Positions 46,610 through 57,976 of a stretch of DNA of 64,000 nt are shown one piece after another. This stretch comes from Toxorhynchites rutilus septentrionalis (taxonomy: Eukaryota > Arthropoda > Insecta > Diptera > Culicidae): the NCBI RefSeq assembly GCF_029784135.1, contig NC_073746.1, positions 247,575,307 through 247,639,306 on the forward strand, given 5' to 3'. How positions within the stretch are numbered: position 1 is the first letter of the stretch; each line of letters opens with the position of its first letter. The notes beneath the pieces are model-generated. The model worked only from the letters and a program-made list of their open reading frames with translations, was not told the origin of the DNA and searched no databases. Both the position numbers and the translations under genes were made by a program.

Positions 46610-47596
46610 ATGGATGGAAAGAAAATCAGCATGCAAGTCGAAGTCTTGTTGCTCAGGATGATTTGTAGCAGATTTCACAGCGGAAGATTGCAGAGAAGTT
46701 CGGAATAAGTCGGGGAGCAGTCCGTGAAACTGTGCACAAGCACAAAGCTTACGGTTCGCTTGCTGATAGACCCGCAAGAGGACGTCGTCGGAAGACCGAT
46801 AGCCGGACGGATCAACGAACCATCCGGGAAGTGAAGAAATATGCAAAAGTGTCAGTTATGCAGGAAAATCTCTCGTTGGCGGTATCTGTCAGAATCGTTC
46901 GCCGCAGACTAGCTGAGCATCGACTCAAGAGCAGATACACAAAAAAACATACGTTTACAGAAACAGAAACAGGTTGGAATTTACTCGGAAACATGTTAAC
47001 AAACCCTTTTAGAAAAAAGTACTTTGGACTGACGAATCGTAAGTTTAGCTTTTCAACAAGAAGCGGCGCGATAGAGTGTGCGGGAAGGATGATGAAGGAT
47101 TGCAGGAACGTCATCTGCAGGCTACCGTCAAGCACGGAGAAGCAAAGTAATGATGTGGGGATGCATTCCCTGGGCTGCTGTTGAAAATCTGGTGCGAATT
47201 CACGGAATCATGACAGCAGATGTCTACATTGACTTCCTTGAGAACAACCTGAAGGAATCGCTTCGAAAAACTGCCCTACGAAACAGCTTCGTTTTCCAAT
47301 AACACAACGTTCCGAAGCAACGTTCTAAGAAGACCAAAGCCTATTTCCGTTCACGCAAAATAAAACTCCTTGAATGGCCACCACAAAGTCCTGATCTCAG
47401 CCCGATTGAGAACCTGTTGACCATTATTGACAACAAAGTGGCGAAAGATGGTGTCACTAATAAGCACACTTTTTTCACGGCTTTTCAGAACCCGTGAAAC
47501 GAAGACGACCCGCAGCACCACCAGAACTTGGTCGATAGTATGCCCAAACCTCTTCAACAGGTCATTGAAGTTTCAGGAGGCCACACTAAATATTGA
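46610..47596 (+). pseudogene. Tc1-like transposase (decayed)
   Basis: The order of blocks is that of a full transposase. QRKIAEKFGISRGAVRETVH (about 46680-46735) is the first helix-turn-helix, and SLADRPARGRRRKT carries the GRPR-like hook. RRLAEHRLKSRYTKK follows as the second DNA-binding domain end. VLWTDES (47025-47045) is the first catalytic Asp region, and EWPPQSPDLSPIENL (47375-47418) contains the second Asp and Glu of the DD34E triad. MPKQLQQVIEVSGGHTKY is the C-terminus in a restored frame. Frameshifts occur near 46625, 47020, 47140 and 47500, and a stop lies near 47300. The enzyme would cut and paste the element at TA sites; this copy cannot. Confidence 0.88.
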
Positions 47597-48140
47597 TGAT
47601 TTTTTTTTTACTTTTTTGCTTTTATTGTGTGATTTGTTATTTCTCGAACTTGGATGTTTATACATGTTTTCTAATTTTATTTTGCGTTCCATTGAAATTA
47701 AGTGTTTGGTTTAAGATTTGTGCATTAAATATGGCTAAATATGATGGAAATGCAATGATTTTTTTTAAAATGAAGACTTATGAAATGGCTATTTTTACTA
47801 AACAAAATTGTTTTTTATTCAATTAAAATTGAGAAAATCGTTATCTGATGCTGTTTCTAAAACATATGTTTATAAAGCGTCAATATCGATTGCTAACAAA
47901 ACCGCATAGCTGTATCTGTCATAACATGAAGAAACGAAGGGTTACTCAAAGGTTTGCATATTTGCACACATTAAAGAAGTCATATAAGGGTGTAAACAAA
48001 ATCTAACAAAAATGACAAAACTTAATTACTTGAAAGAGTAATAGATAACAAGCAATTCTATGAATTACGGTAGTAGTTTTTGATAAAATAACGAAGAAAT
48101 TGTCAAAAGCCCACCTTGGCATTTTATGGCCATCACTGTA

Positions 48141-49737
48141 CGAACCGACCGACCGCACAACGGTCGTCTTCTGTCTCCCCATTATTCTGCCTTCGAGGAA
48201 GTGATTTTTCTTCCCTTCTCACCAGTCCGCAATCGATACTATTGTATGCAGGCAGGACATTAATTGAATTAAATTTTTCCTCCAAACGACAAGAGACGAA
48301 TGAACTCTCAGAGTTTAAAGTCTCTCTAATTCAATACCTTCCTTCCTTCCTCCAAACGACACCATGTTTCTGCTAATCTCGTCCGCCTTGGTCTTGGACT
48401 TGGGATTTTTGTTCCGAACGGCGAGTGAAATCGTATTCCGAAACCGAAAGGTGTCGTCTTCGCCAGCTTTTGCTTGGGGGCCGGCCGGTGATGGAGCCAA
48501 ACCAACCGCAAACCGATACCAAAGACATGGTAAAATATTAATTAAAGCTGGATAAGAGCGCTGCAGCGGCAGCGACGGCGGTCCCAATCAATGCGTGTGT
48601 GTGTTGTCATGGATTCCTCCGATGCCCAGTTCTTCCGCCCCGAAAAGCCCTCCGGTGGATATTCGTACCGATAACCGGAACGAAATAAAATATATGAGTT
48701 TATTGATTTCAGTTAATTTCTGGACATGCATTTTTCACCGCCGTTCGTTCGTGCGTTCGATTCGAATGGCGTTCCAGTTCTTGAGATTTCTGGAGGGATG
48801 AGTGAAAATGCTGTATAGAACATGCATATCAATCAAGATCGTTGTACAGGATTATGAACGGATCAACACTTATTATGTGTTGGCCGAACAATGATGATTA
48901 TACGATATTTTGAATCATATGATTCATATGATATGGTGAGAATTTGTTTTTTGAAACAACGCTATAGCTAACCAGGTTTATTGTTTCATTTGGATGTCGA
49001 CATTAAGTAAAAAGGAATATACACGTGTTTTTCACTGAAACACAATTTGACCTTTGGTTATTATTAATTTTACTTTAGTTTGGGATGCAGCTTGTGTTCA
49101 TTTTTCGTTATGTATTCTCGTGAAAGGTATGTTCAAACAAAACAATTTTGTCGATCTCAGTGACTTTCATTATCACGCTCATAAACTTCATCGTAATTAT
49201 ACATTACATTTGGTGAATAATCAGTTGGAGTATGGAGAAACGATAAGTGCGATTTCGAGTACATACTGTAGAAAATCGAACAAGTTGTCCCTAATGCATT
49301 GGATTTTTCTTTGTAGCAATTTTCGACTTTTTAGTTAGTACATTGAGGAAATAGTATCAATTTTAATGTAATTATTTAATGACCGTTCAACATTGAACTT
49401 TTAATTTTTTCTATTAAACAAACAACGGTGCCATTTTCGTCACAAATACCAATCAACTCCTAATTGGAAAATAAGCCCCATTCGGCGTGCATCCAAAACT
49501 GTACCAAAACCAAACTTTTATGACACCCTTTCGTCTTGCAATCGCACTCTTCCGTTCGCCTCGCTGTCACTTGCTCGCCATGAACTGGCCGCGGTCCGAT
49601 CGCCGCCACCGCCGCCTCCAGATGGACACGCACGGTGAAAGAATTTCGAACCAATTATCTTCTCATTTACCGTGCTGCTGATTCACGAGCAGTCCGCGGT
49701 CCATGATGGGTGGTCAATTGGATTCGTCAAAAATCTG
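48141..49737. other. No recognisable gene
   Basis: 48350-48650 and 49480-49700 are GC-richer and look like unique, possibly host regulatory or UTR sequence, but no frame has protein-like motifs. No element ends recognised. Confidence 0.4.
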
Positions 49738-50064
49738 TCACATAGTGGTGCATAGTGCGTCATAAAACACCCAAGTAACGGAGCAATCTATAGCGGTTGT
49801 AAAATAGACTGGTTCGTCGTAGAATGAGACGAGAGGTACTCCAGCAACTGGTTCGCGATTAGGTTGGAAGTGTATGTTAAATCTGGACTCATTGAGCAAT
49901 AAGGTAGTCCCTAAATTCGGATTTTGACCAGAGAATGAAATGAATGAAGCTGTTTCATTACATGCAACGTTTGATTTTCCTATGGTAGCTTTAACAACGA
50001 TTAATTGTGATGTTGCCGTATGCGAAAAGAAGAATGCGAATATAATAAATATCAATGAAACATA
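49738..50064 (-). CDS. Candidate exon of a small secreted protein (hypothetical)
   Basis: An open frame of about 108 codons begins right after a good minus-strand splice acceptor: a T/C-rich tract and TTTAG at 50086-50065. Its start is strongly hydrophobic (YVSLIFIIFAFFFSHTATSQ), a likely signal peptide cleaved near the end of this segment. The predicted mature part has three Cys, two NxT/S sites (NETA, NESR) and no known domain that I recognise. There is no in-frame ATG at the start, so an upstream exon would have to supply it. It stops with TGA at 49738. No poly(A) signal is close. It could still be a chance open frame. Confidence 0.33.
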   Translation of the reverse strand, partial: YVSLIFIIFAFFFSHTATSQLIVVKATIGKSNVACNETASFISFSGQNPNLGTTLLLNESRFNIHFQPNREPVAGVPLVSFYDEPVYFTTAIDCSVTWVFYDALCTTM

Positions 50065-50086
50065 CTAAATAGTCGAAAAAGGAAAA

Positions 50087-51282
50087 ATTTATTCACATTG
50101 TAGAAACTAGTGTCAATGAATTGAAAATATGAAGGCTAGTAGTTCGCCTAAGGTCTTCATAGCTTAGAAACGATCAAGTTCGAATCATTTAATATCTGGA
50201 CGCACTGTTTATTTTACTGCAGCGCTCCCAGTGGTCGGATCTAGAATGTTTTGACAGCAGTTTGTTTTGAAATGTTTCGTCTTTCATACTGACAGGTCCG
50301 CCATGATTTGTTTGCATTTGTAGCAGAGTCATGGACTACAAAACGTATAGGAGAAGTTTGTAATACGCACTCCCTAAGCGAGAATGAATTTATCTTGACC
50401 GTGTCCTCAAAATTTAAGGTAACAACTTCGTCAGTACGTAGATTAGTTAACCCTCAGTCATCTGTACTCGTTCTGTATTTTAGATACTGAATAACAAAAA
50501 TGCTACGAATTTCATTGTGTAAGGCGCCCAAATTCTAAATTTCCAATCATAAGGTGTTAAATGGCCCAGTAGAAGTATAATATACCCATGAGTTGTTTCT
50601 CTTAGAGACTATAAAGCTCAAAGAAACAGCTTGTATGAATGAGAGATTCCATCAATCTATTCCCTTCATGCCCACCAGTGAAGAGAAGAAACCGTTCCTC
50701 CGGTGAGCGTGTTCTCCCAGTATCCGTGCATTAATTCTCTAGTCCGCGCTCTTGTTTTCCTGCATTCTCTGAGCACATAATATAGATGCCAGATGTGAAG
50801 ACATGTTTTCGTTGTCAAGACATTTAATTTTGTGAAAACATACTGAGGTCCAGCGTTGCCAATGTTCCAGTTCAAACTGGATTCTTCCAGTTTTTTTCCT
50901 TGATCCAGTCAAACAGTTAAACCCTAAAATCTTCCTTTTTTTTCGAATATTGTCCAGTTTTATACAGTTTTTTATATGTGTGTTTCAGTTTTACCAAATT
51001 TATGTAAAATAAATTCACAATACTTAAATATTATCCCTCCCTCATTCCATTCCATGATCAATTGGTTTGACAAAACCGCTCGGACCAGCGATATATTCCA
51101 TTATTCATCTACAATCAACAATTGTCACATTTTTCGTGAGTTTTAAAAAGATAGCAACGAAGATGGTCCAAAGGAACATTACAGCGTTAGGAAATCATTA
51201 CCTTCACCAGCGACCAATCGGAGCACATGGCGTGCAAGCCATGTGCAGCAATAGGAATGTGCTAAACAAGCACAAATAACGT
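50087..51282. other. No recognisable gene
   Basis: No protein-like frame. 50845-50930 contains 'ccagcgttgccaatgttcca' and repeated 'ccagtt' motifs resembling a hAT-type end, but no partner end was found. Confidence 0.4.
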
Positions 51283-51359
51283 TATAAAAGAGCCACGACA
51301 ACGTGGCTCGGTCTCTTTTTCATTTGTATCGCGTAGAGCTAAGTTTGTGTCCTAATAAA
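51283..51359 (+). promoter_or_regulatory. TATA box, hairpin and poly(A) signal within 77 bp (LTR-like)
   Basis: TATAAAAG (51283-51290) is followed at once by an inverted repeat GAGCCACG-acaa-CGTGGCTC (51290-51309), and by AATAAA at 51354-51359. A promoter and a poly(A) signal this close are typical of the U3-R boundary of an LTR. I could not identify TG...CA ends or a second LTR, so a solo or partial LTR is only a suggestion. Confidence 0.4.
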
Positions 51360-51403
51360 TTTATCTTTTAAAAAAGTGACATTCTCTAAATCCGAACCTA
51401 ACT

Positions 51404-51643
51404 CAGAAATGTCAAAATTCATCTGTCTTCATCTGAGAAATTCACTGGGAACTCGACTCAATAATTATGACCCACAGTTATCGCCTCGGAATCGGTTTCA
51501 AGCAACAAAAACCTTATACCTTACATTACAGAAATGTCAAAATTCATCTGTCTTCATCTGAGAAATTCACTGGGAACTCGACTCAATAATTATGACCCAC
51601 AGTTATCGCCTCTGAATCGGTTTCAAGCAACAAAAACCTTATA
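51404..51643 (+). repeat. 125-bp tandem duplication
   Basis: 51404-51518 ('cagaaatgtcaaaattcatc' to 'aacaaaaaccttat') is repeated at 51529-51643 with a single difference seen ('cctcggaatcgg' versus 'cctctgaatcgg'). A short spacer 'accttacatta' separates the units. Confidence 0.93.
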
Positions 51644-52149
51644 GAAATTATGTAGAAAATTATATCGAAAATCGCTTCCAAAGAATATTATTTTTCTTAT
51701 TTTTTTAAAGCATGTTACAAATTTAAAACTTGCATGGTAGGATTCTATCATTGACTAGCACGATTGCCTATATCCATTGCATTTCTATTCTTGCTGGTTT
51801 ACGAGAAAATCAGGCGGGTCAAATTGCCTGGCAGGCGCGTTTTAGATACATCTCCTTTACATGATGAATATGGGATTATAGGATTCCAGTTATGAATTTT
51901 TGAAAACGTCATTTTTGGAAAAAAGGGAAACATGATTTTTAGACCATAGATTAACTTTGAAAAATAATAATTCAAAAACAAAAATTGGATACATTATGTA
52001 AAAAATCCTCAGCTTTCAAGAAAAAATATAAAAAAATTTAGCGCCATTGGGCCCGAGACCATGAAAACTATAAAAAACAAATACGTATTATGAAAATAAA
52101 ATTCAAATTTATCAAATTTGCAGATAAAGTATTTTCTCAAAAAATCCAG

Positions 52150-52436
52150 CTAACTGGTTTAATTTGATATGTCGATCATCTGAATCGGTCCAGTAGTTCA
52201 AAAGTTGAAGTTGGTTTTTTGAAAAAAATCATTTTTGGAAAAAAATGAGAAAAAAATGAGTTCTTGGACCACCCTAAAATGAAAGGTCACCCTTACAAAA
52301 AAATAAAAAAATACGGGTCTGAAATTTTGCGATAAAGAACAAAACTACCACTTCTCACGGAAATCGGAGAACCACTAAATGGGGTTGGCATCGAATGGCT
52401 GTATAATCGAATCAGTATATAATCGAGTTTGACCTG
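52150..52436 (+). repeat. Dispersed repeat followed by an end of the 'cggactcgattatatacag' family
   Basis: 52150-52385 matches 3200-3440 (for example 'aatttgatatgtcgatcat', 'ttggaccaccctaaaatg', 'gagaaccacta'). It is followed by 'tatataatcgagtttgacct' ending at 52436, the right-end motif of the TIR family seen at 5047-5929. In both places the repeat precedes a member of this TIR group, so the two may belong together. Confidence 0.65.
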
Positions 52437-54011
52437 TTACTTCAGGACCCCGGTTTTGTTATTGTGGTTTTAGTTGAAAACCTGGCTAAGAAAATCAATT
52501 TTACTGTCGTTGGTCTACACCTGCGACCTGCGTTTTGCAAGGAAAGAGTTTGCAAACATTTGTTAACAAATGGTCTTTTTTTATTGTTGCTCGCTGTATT
52601 TGCCGGACAATAGTATGCTCAAACATTTTCTTTCGGAATTCGATCCATGCGCCGAAACTTGATTTAAATTACGAACACCACTTTAACGCTAATTTTAATA
52701 AATATTTCTGCATAAAAGATTTTTTTTTAACAATTTATAGTACATTCGTAACGAGATTCTTACCGGACGAACCGGACGAGCAAACAAAATAGTTTTAACT
52801 ACAAAAATTAAAAAAAAATCACGATGCTTGTTTTCTACGGAATTTATTGTAGATTCTCACCTTTTCTAGCACTTAACATGAAAAAAGCAAACAAAAAAAT
52901 TGAAAGAACTACAAAAACTGAAAAAATAACGATGCTTTTTTTTATGCAATTTGCATTTTATCTTTGGTTTTGACTGTCAATTTCTTGAAAATGTTTAATA
53001 TTTTAAATTAAAATGTAATGATGTAAATGTAAATGATGTTAAAATGTTGCTTATACCTCAAGAATGTCAGGGCTTTCATTATTCAATTATTTATAATATT
53101 AAAGTGTAGTAAATTTACATTTAAAGATGAAGTGTTCAAAATATGAGACAAAACGGTAATTCAATTTACTTTTTTTTTACCATTTTAATGATAAATTTTG
53201 TGATGTTTAGTCCAAATTTATTGTTTATCCTCTAAAGAAATTTTTTTTTCTGTGATACGGAAATTTTCATCAATGGATAATATGGTTTGGTTCAATTAAA
53301 TCCTAAATAAAATTTAAATATTAAAAAAATATAATAACAAATTCGCTATCGCTTTTCTCACCAAAACGGTAATCGGCGCAGTGTACATTTGAAAACTTTT
53401 GTCTTTACCTAAATTTTGCATGTAGTCACAACCATCGCAAACTGCAGCAAAAAAATTTTTAGGCTGGATTTCTACAAAAAATCACTTTTTTTCATATATT
53501 TTTATTTTGTCGGGCCTAATATGATCAAATTTTACAATATCTAATGAAAGAGATTTGTTTTGTATAGTTTTTCGAACAACTTTTTCTTTGACGTCAAAAA
53601 ATCCAAGCATGCCGCAACCAGAAGCGAAATTGTTAGGGGCACGTCCGTTTATACTGCTAAAATACACGATATAACTGGATTAATTCGGGGTTTTATTCAT
53701 TCAACGAACATTCCGAATGATTTAATACCTTGCCGCCTGACCCCACTAATAAAAGTTCTCCTTTCATTCTGTTTTCATTTCAGTAAAATGTGGGAAAACA
53801 TTTGAACTGCAAGAAACTGCATTCAAATTTTGGGAAACATTAGTTTCTAAAGATGCAATCGATGTTCTTCTCAATCCCCGTCCGGGATATCTCAGGTAGC
53901 CGTGATCCTGATCTTCTGCTTCATCTATACCTGTTCCTCAGAAACGCCGATGTTAACGTGTAGTGATGTTTCCTTCGTTGTGTTCCTGTTTCATATCCCT
54001 CTTATTCGATC
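52437..54011. other. AT-rich, no recognisable gene
   Basis: Homopolymer-rich sequence. Frames of 80-85 codons exist (52535-52792, 53560-53805) but show no known motif. No paired ends found. Confidence 0.45.
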
Positions 54012-54190
54012 TATAAACTTTTAATTTGTCGCGGCAATACATACACACACTCTTTACAGATACACGGGCCGAAGGTTGCGCAGTCCACTGATCATTCAAC
54101 AAGAGCCAAAGAGTGTACCGCTCATGACAACTCTACACAAGCCGGCACAATCGGCTAGTGACCATTATATCCTATCGAAATTTTTGGGTT
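54012..54190 (-). repeat. Dispersed repeat, inverted partner of 24565-24745
   Basis: About 180 bp in inverted orientation relative to 24565-24745; flanks are unrelated on both sides. Confidence 0.8.
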
Positions 54191-55239
54191 ATTTTTGAAA
54201 TACTTTAAATTTGTAAAAATCAATACACGAAGATGAGATGTACATCATTTTAAAGCTTAGACATTCATGATTTAGAATATTTTACGAACGTATGGTCGGT
54301 GTTCTTCAAAGTCAATCACGAGGATTTTACGAGTGACTGTGTGTACTTGGTCCACTCTGACTGAACAAAAAAGTTTAAAGCCTCTTGAGTACCAATCAGA
54401 ATGAAGAAGAGTCATAATTTAAAGCTCAATGGTGTCGTATAGCGTGGGAGAACTCAAGTTACCATACAATTGTACTGTCAATGTATGAACGCTTTGCTGA
54501 ATGCGCCCGGATCGAAAAATATCAAGTGTGTACATGTATGACATACTCGTATTTTTTTCATCTGACATTAAACTTCAAAAACAAGTTAGTGTCTTTCTTC
54601 AAAAAAAAATAACTTGGTTGTTCAGCGCAATGTCGGTATTCGCTACTTTTGTTCTTTCATTAAAAGAATCGGTCGAATCACATCGTTCGCTTGTTATAAT
54701 TTTGTTTCGAGAACCCAAAGCGCAAAAATCATGGCTTTCACCTGATGAATTCTTCGAGCACTTCTTCAAATAAAAACGTTGAGCTCGGAATTGTTCTGGC
54801 TGCGTTTCCCATTCAGCCCGTTTCAATAGTGTTTTCACAATATCAGTGTCGGTCCCGGCTTCCAAAAATACTTACTGTATGAATAGAAAACAGTCAGAAA
54901 TTAGACTAGAAAGTAGTATCATTTAGTAACACATTCGAAAACAAACCATATATTTCATATTTTCTTATTTTGTATCTGTTAGTCCCAGTCAGTCAATGTT
55001 TTCCTACCAAAAAAGCTCAATGTCGGCCCCTAGGGACTGACGCGGGGCTAAACGTGTTAATGAGGCTGACGAGCGAAACCTCCGTATGATGAGGGAGAAT
55101 CCGAATTTAAGTGCACCACAATACCAATACAACACCACAATAGTTCAAAATAATGGACGCACTAGTTCATACCCAACATGGGAAAAAAGTGCACCTAAAC
55201 TTTTAGATATGGCCAACAAATATTTGCAAGAAAAATCAA
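54191..55239. other. No recognisable gene
   Basis: Frames to 90 codons without recognisable motifs. 'Cggggctaaacgtgttaa' at about 55040-55058 reads in reverse complement as a TTAACACGTTTAGCCCCG end, like a TTAA-type element, but no left partner is clear. Confidence 0.4.
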
Positions 55240-55390
55240 ATCCAGAATATTTATGGTAGGGTAGTCAGACGAAAGCCGCACGTGGACAAGGATTTCGTCT
55301 CCTGGAGGCATTTAATGTTTACGGATGAGAACAAGTTCAACGTTTGAGATTATTGGGCGGCTAGAGATGGAATTCTTTACCTATTTAATA
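55240..55390 (+). pseudogene. Tc1-like transposase relic
   Basis: The plus-strand frame gives GSQTKAAR in one frame and VVRRKPHVDKDFVSWRHLMF followed by TDENKFNV in another. These correspond to the GRxxRRKPxI block and the catalytic (F/W)TDExKF block of Tc1 transposases. The region between the two blocks is shorter than usual, and an in-frame stop follows TDENKFNV. Confidence 0.65.
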
Positions 55391-55936
55391 GTGTAAAACT
55401 TTTGAAAGGAAATTTTATCGGTGTACAATTTTGACTGTAACTGACTGTATAGAATGCGACGTAACTTCACACGAAAAAAAAAGATTATTCTAGAGCTGTT
55501 AAAGTGACAAATATTCGTGATCTAAATGGATCTGGTTGCAGAGAACATCGTGGTGGATGTGTATCTATATTCGTACTTACTACTTTGAAGAGCCAACTGT
55601 GCATGGAGCACAACTTAATTGTCAATAATTTTCTAGTAATTGATTTACTTGACTTTGTAATCAAGCTAAAATAGGTCGGGAACGCTGGAAGGAATGTCAA
55701 TCTCTTGCTTGAAATTGAGCAAATAATTTTAGATTTTAAAACTTCGTAACTTTGCGGGGATTTCAATATGATTGTTGTTCATGGTTGTAGCAAAGCTTAG
55801 GATTTTTGAAATTAAACAGCTTGAATGATGAATTAAGAATTACGAATGCGATTGCCACAACACCAGATCATTGTGTTGAGAACCTGAAACCTTACATCAC
55901 CGCTAATGATTGAAATTGAAGTAAAAAAAAATGTAA
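55391..55936. other. No recognisable gene
   Basis: No protein-like frame or element ends seen. Confidence 0.45.
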
Positions 55937-56990
55937 GGGGTTGTATCTAGGACACGACCGCATATTTTCGACGTAGAACTACGCAATTATAATATGCAGT
56001 CCACTTGTTTACCACTTCGAACATTATTTTAGAATGCATCGAAATTTTTGAAATAAATTATGTTCTTCGTTACAACTAAATTTGATGAACGTCCTTTTAC
56101 GTTTGATATGATGCCTAGGAATACCAAAATATGTAAACGGAAGAATTGTCAAATGATCATTGTATTTTACATTTCCCTCTGAAATTATTGCACATCTCAT
56201 GTTTACGTATTTCTTGAACCGCGAAAGTTCATTCATCTCTAGTATCTGAAATGACGATTTTCCCAGGCTTCTCATTTTAAAAGTACGTTTTAGGGAAACA
56301 TATTCCCGTCTGCATAACGACAAGCGAGTACAAAAGTACTCAACACCAAAAAATACCCCCGACTTGCATGTTTTGACAAAATGGATTCCCCAGGCACATT
56401 GATTTTGAAGTCCATGTTAGTGAAACACAGCTCGGTGGGAACAAAAATACCCCCGACTTGCATATATATTTGCAGAGCGAATTTCTACAGGTACATCGAT
56501 TTCGAAGTCTGTGTTGGGGAAACCGTAAATCGGGCCAATCAAAACTTGGCAGTTAGGGCGTTGAAATAGCGCTTGACGTTTTCCAGTTATTCTATTGTTC
56601 ATCTCATGAAAAATAATGTTTTATTAATTGTGATAGACGCGTAGAAATATTTCCCATCAATAGATGCAAACATCTTTCCGATCTGTTAAGAAATGTTCGA
56701 GTTATAAGCATTCGAAAAACGGGTAGAGTTATCACACAAATCGGCAGAACAAATGTATGGGAAAAAGGAAATTCTTCCAGTTTTCATGAATTTAAACCGT
56801 TTAAAGATTAGCGAATTGTAATGTGTATCATATCAAACAAATCTCATATCAAAAATCCGATTCGATTGCTGTGCAAATCATGAGAATTCGCTCACAGTGA
56901 AAATATTTATTAACGTTAACTTTATTTCATAAAAACGTGACTTGTTTTCTGATTTGGCAATCTTCTTGAAAGACGTAGTTCTACGTCAGA
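55937..56990. mobile_element. Palindrome-ended element, copy 5
   Basis: The left end 'ggggttgtatctaggacacg' then GACGTAGAACTACG (55970) and the right end GACGTAGTTCTACGTC (56972-56987) correspond to copy 1. The interior has two ~97-bp-type units (56290-56530, with 'aaatacccccgacttgcat') and the conserved segment shared with copies 2 and 4. No coding sequence. At about 1,054 bp it is the most complete member. Confidence 0.8.
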
Positions 56991-57576
56991 AAAAATATAC
57001 AGATTTAATAGATAAACTGCAATTAACTTTCAGTTGAAAAGTGTAATGTTCAGAAAATATATTATTGCGCGGAATAGAGTTTGAAATAAATATAGCTAGA
57101 AGAGAAAACTTAAACAGAACAACATGTATGTGGTACTGAAGTATTGAATCAAAAGCATTTCATTTCATTGAGTCATCAGCAATGTATTTTATACTGGATT
57201 TGAGAAATTCAATTCGCCTCCATATAGCCTCGAACCAGAAACAAATATGATAAAGACCAAACAAACATTAAAATTGTATGCCATGGATTATTAAGTACAC
57301 CGAATGCAAAGTGAATTATGATTTATGTTTAGGTTAGATTAAGATGCTTGCACTACACTTAATCTTGCTATACTGTGCTTTACTTACTTTACTTTCAGCT
57401 TGTACATTGAATATAGATTGAGTAATGATTCGTTTCCTGAAAAATAACATTTCGTCATAGAGAAAAGGTCATATTTTTCAAATGTTTGCAAAAACATATG
57501 ATTTTGTGATCGAAGGTCTCTAAATTTGGTTCTCAACAATTTGATATACCACGTAACACTTCTAGCCAAGATATTA

Positions 57577-57976
57577 TTCAACCCTTTCGTCGCCCCGTCA
57601 CCCAGATATGGGTGACACTTTGCTCGTTCAAATTAAATAGGATTTTTAAAAGGAATTCGATAGAATAGGCTTCTAAGTGTAACTATAGGATATATAGAAA
57701 AATAATAAAATTATAACCATATTTTTATAATGTTTATACTATACTTTTTATTATTTTATAGTGGGGATGGTTTGTACAGCAGCGTTTTTGCGAAACCCAT
57801 ATAATATGACTTTGGCAAGTGTTATTGTTGTCAATTCATCTTCAAATTAAATTAAATATTGCTAGATCATGCAAAAGTTGTCTGCAAACTAAGTTTGATA
57901 TTCATTTAATAATTAATCCACAATTTAGGCTCCGCTAGAAACTCAGAAAAGTCACTTTGGGCGACGAACGTGTTAA
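57577..57976. mobile_element. TTAA-type MITE
   Basis: The left end is TTCAACCCTTTCGTCGCCC and the right end in reverse complement TTAACACGTTCGTCGCCC, followed on both sides by a 'gtcac'/'gtgac' motif. At about 400 bp with an AT-rich, non-coding interior, it looks like a piggyBac-type miniature element. Confidence 0.68.

Larger units (their letters stand above)
44350..48138 (+). mobile_element. Complete Tc1 element with long TIRs, split by a LINE fragment
   Basis: The left end TA|CAGTGATAGGCATAAAA and the right end in reverse complement TA|CAGTGATGGCCATAAAA match. The similarity continues inward ('aactactaccgtaatt', 'agaattg', 'ttatct', 'tactctttcaagtaat', 'atttttgttagattt'), giving a TIR of about 150-170 bp once the insertion at 44450-46285 is removed. 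TA duplications are at 44348-44349 and 48139-48140. It carries a decayed transposase gene. Intact length would be about 1.95 kb. Confidence 0.87.
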
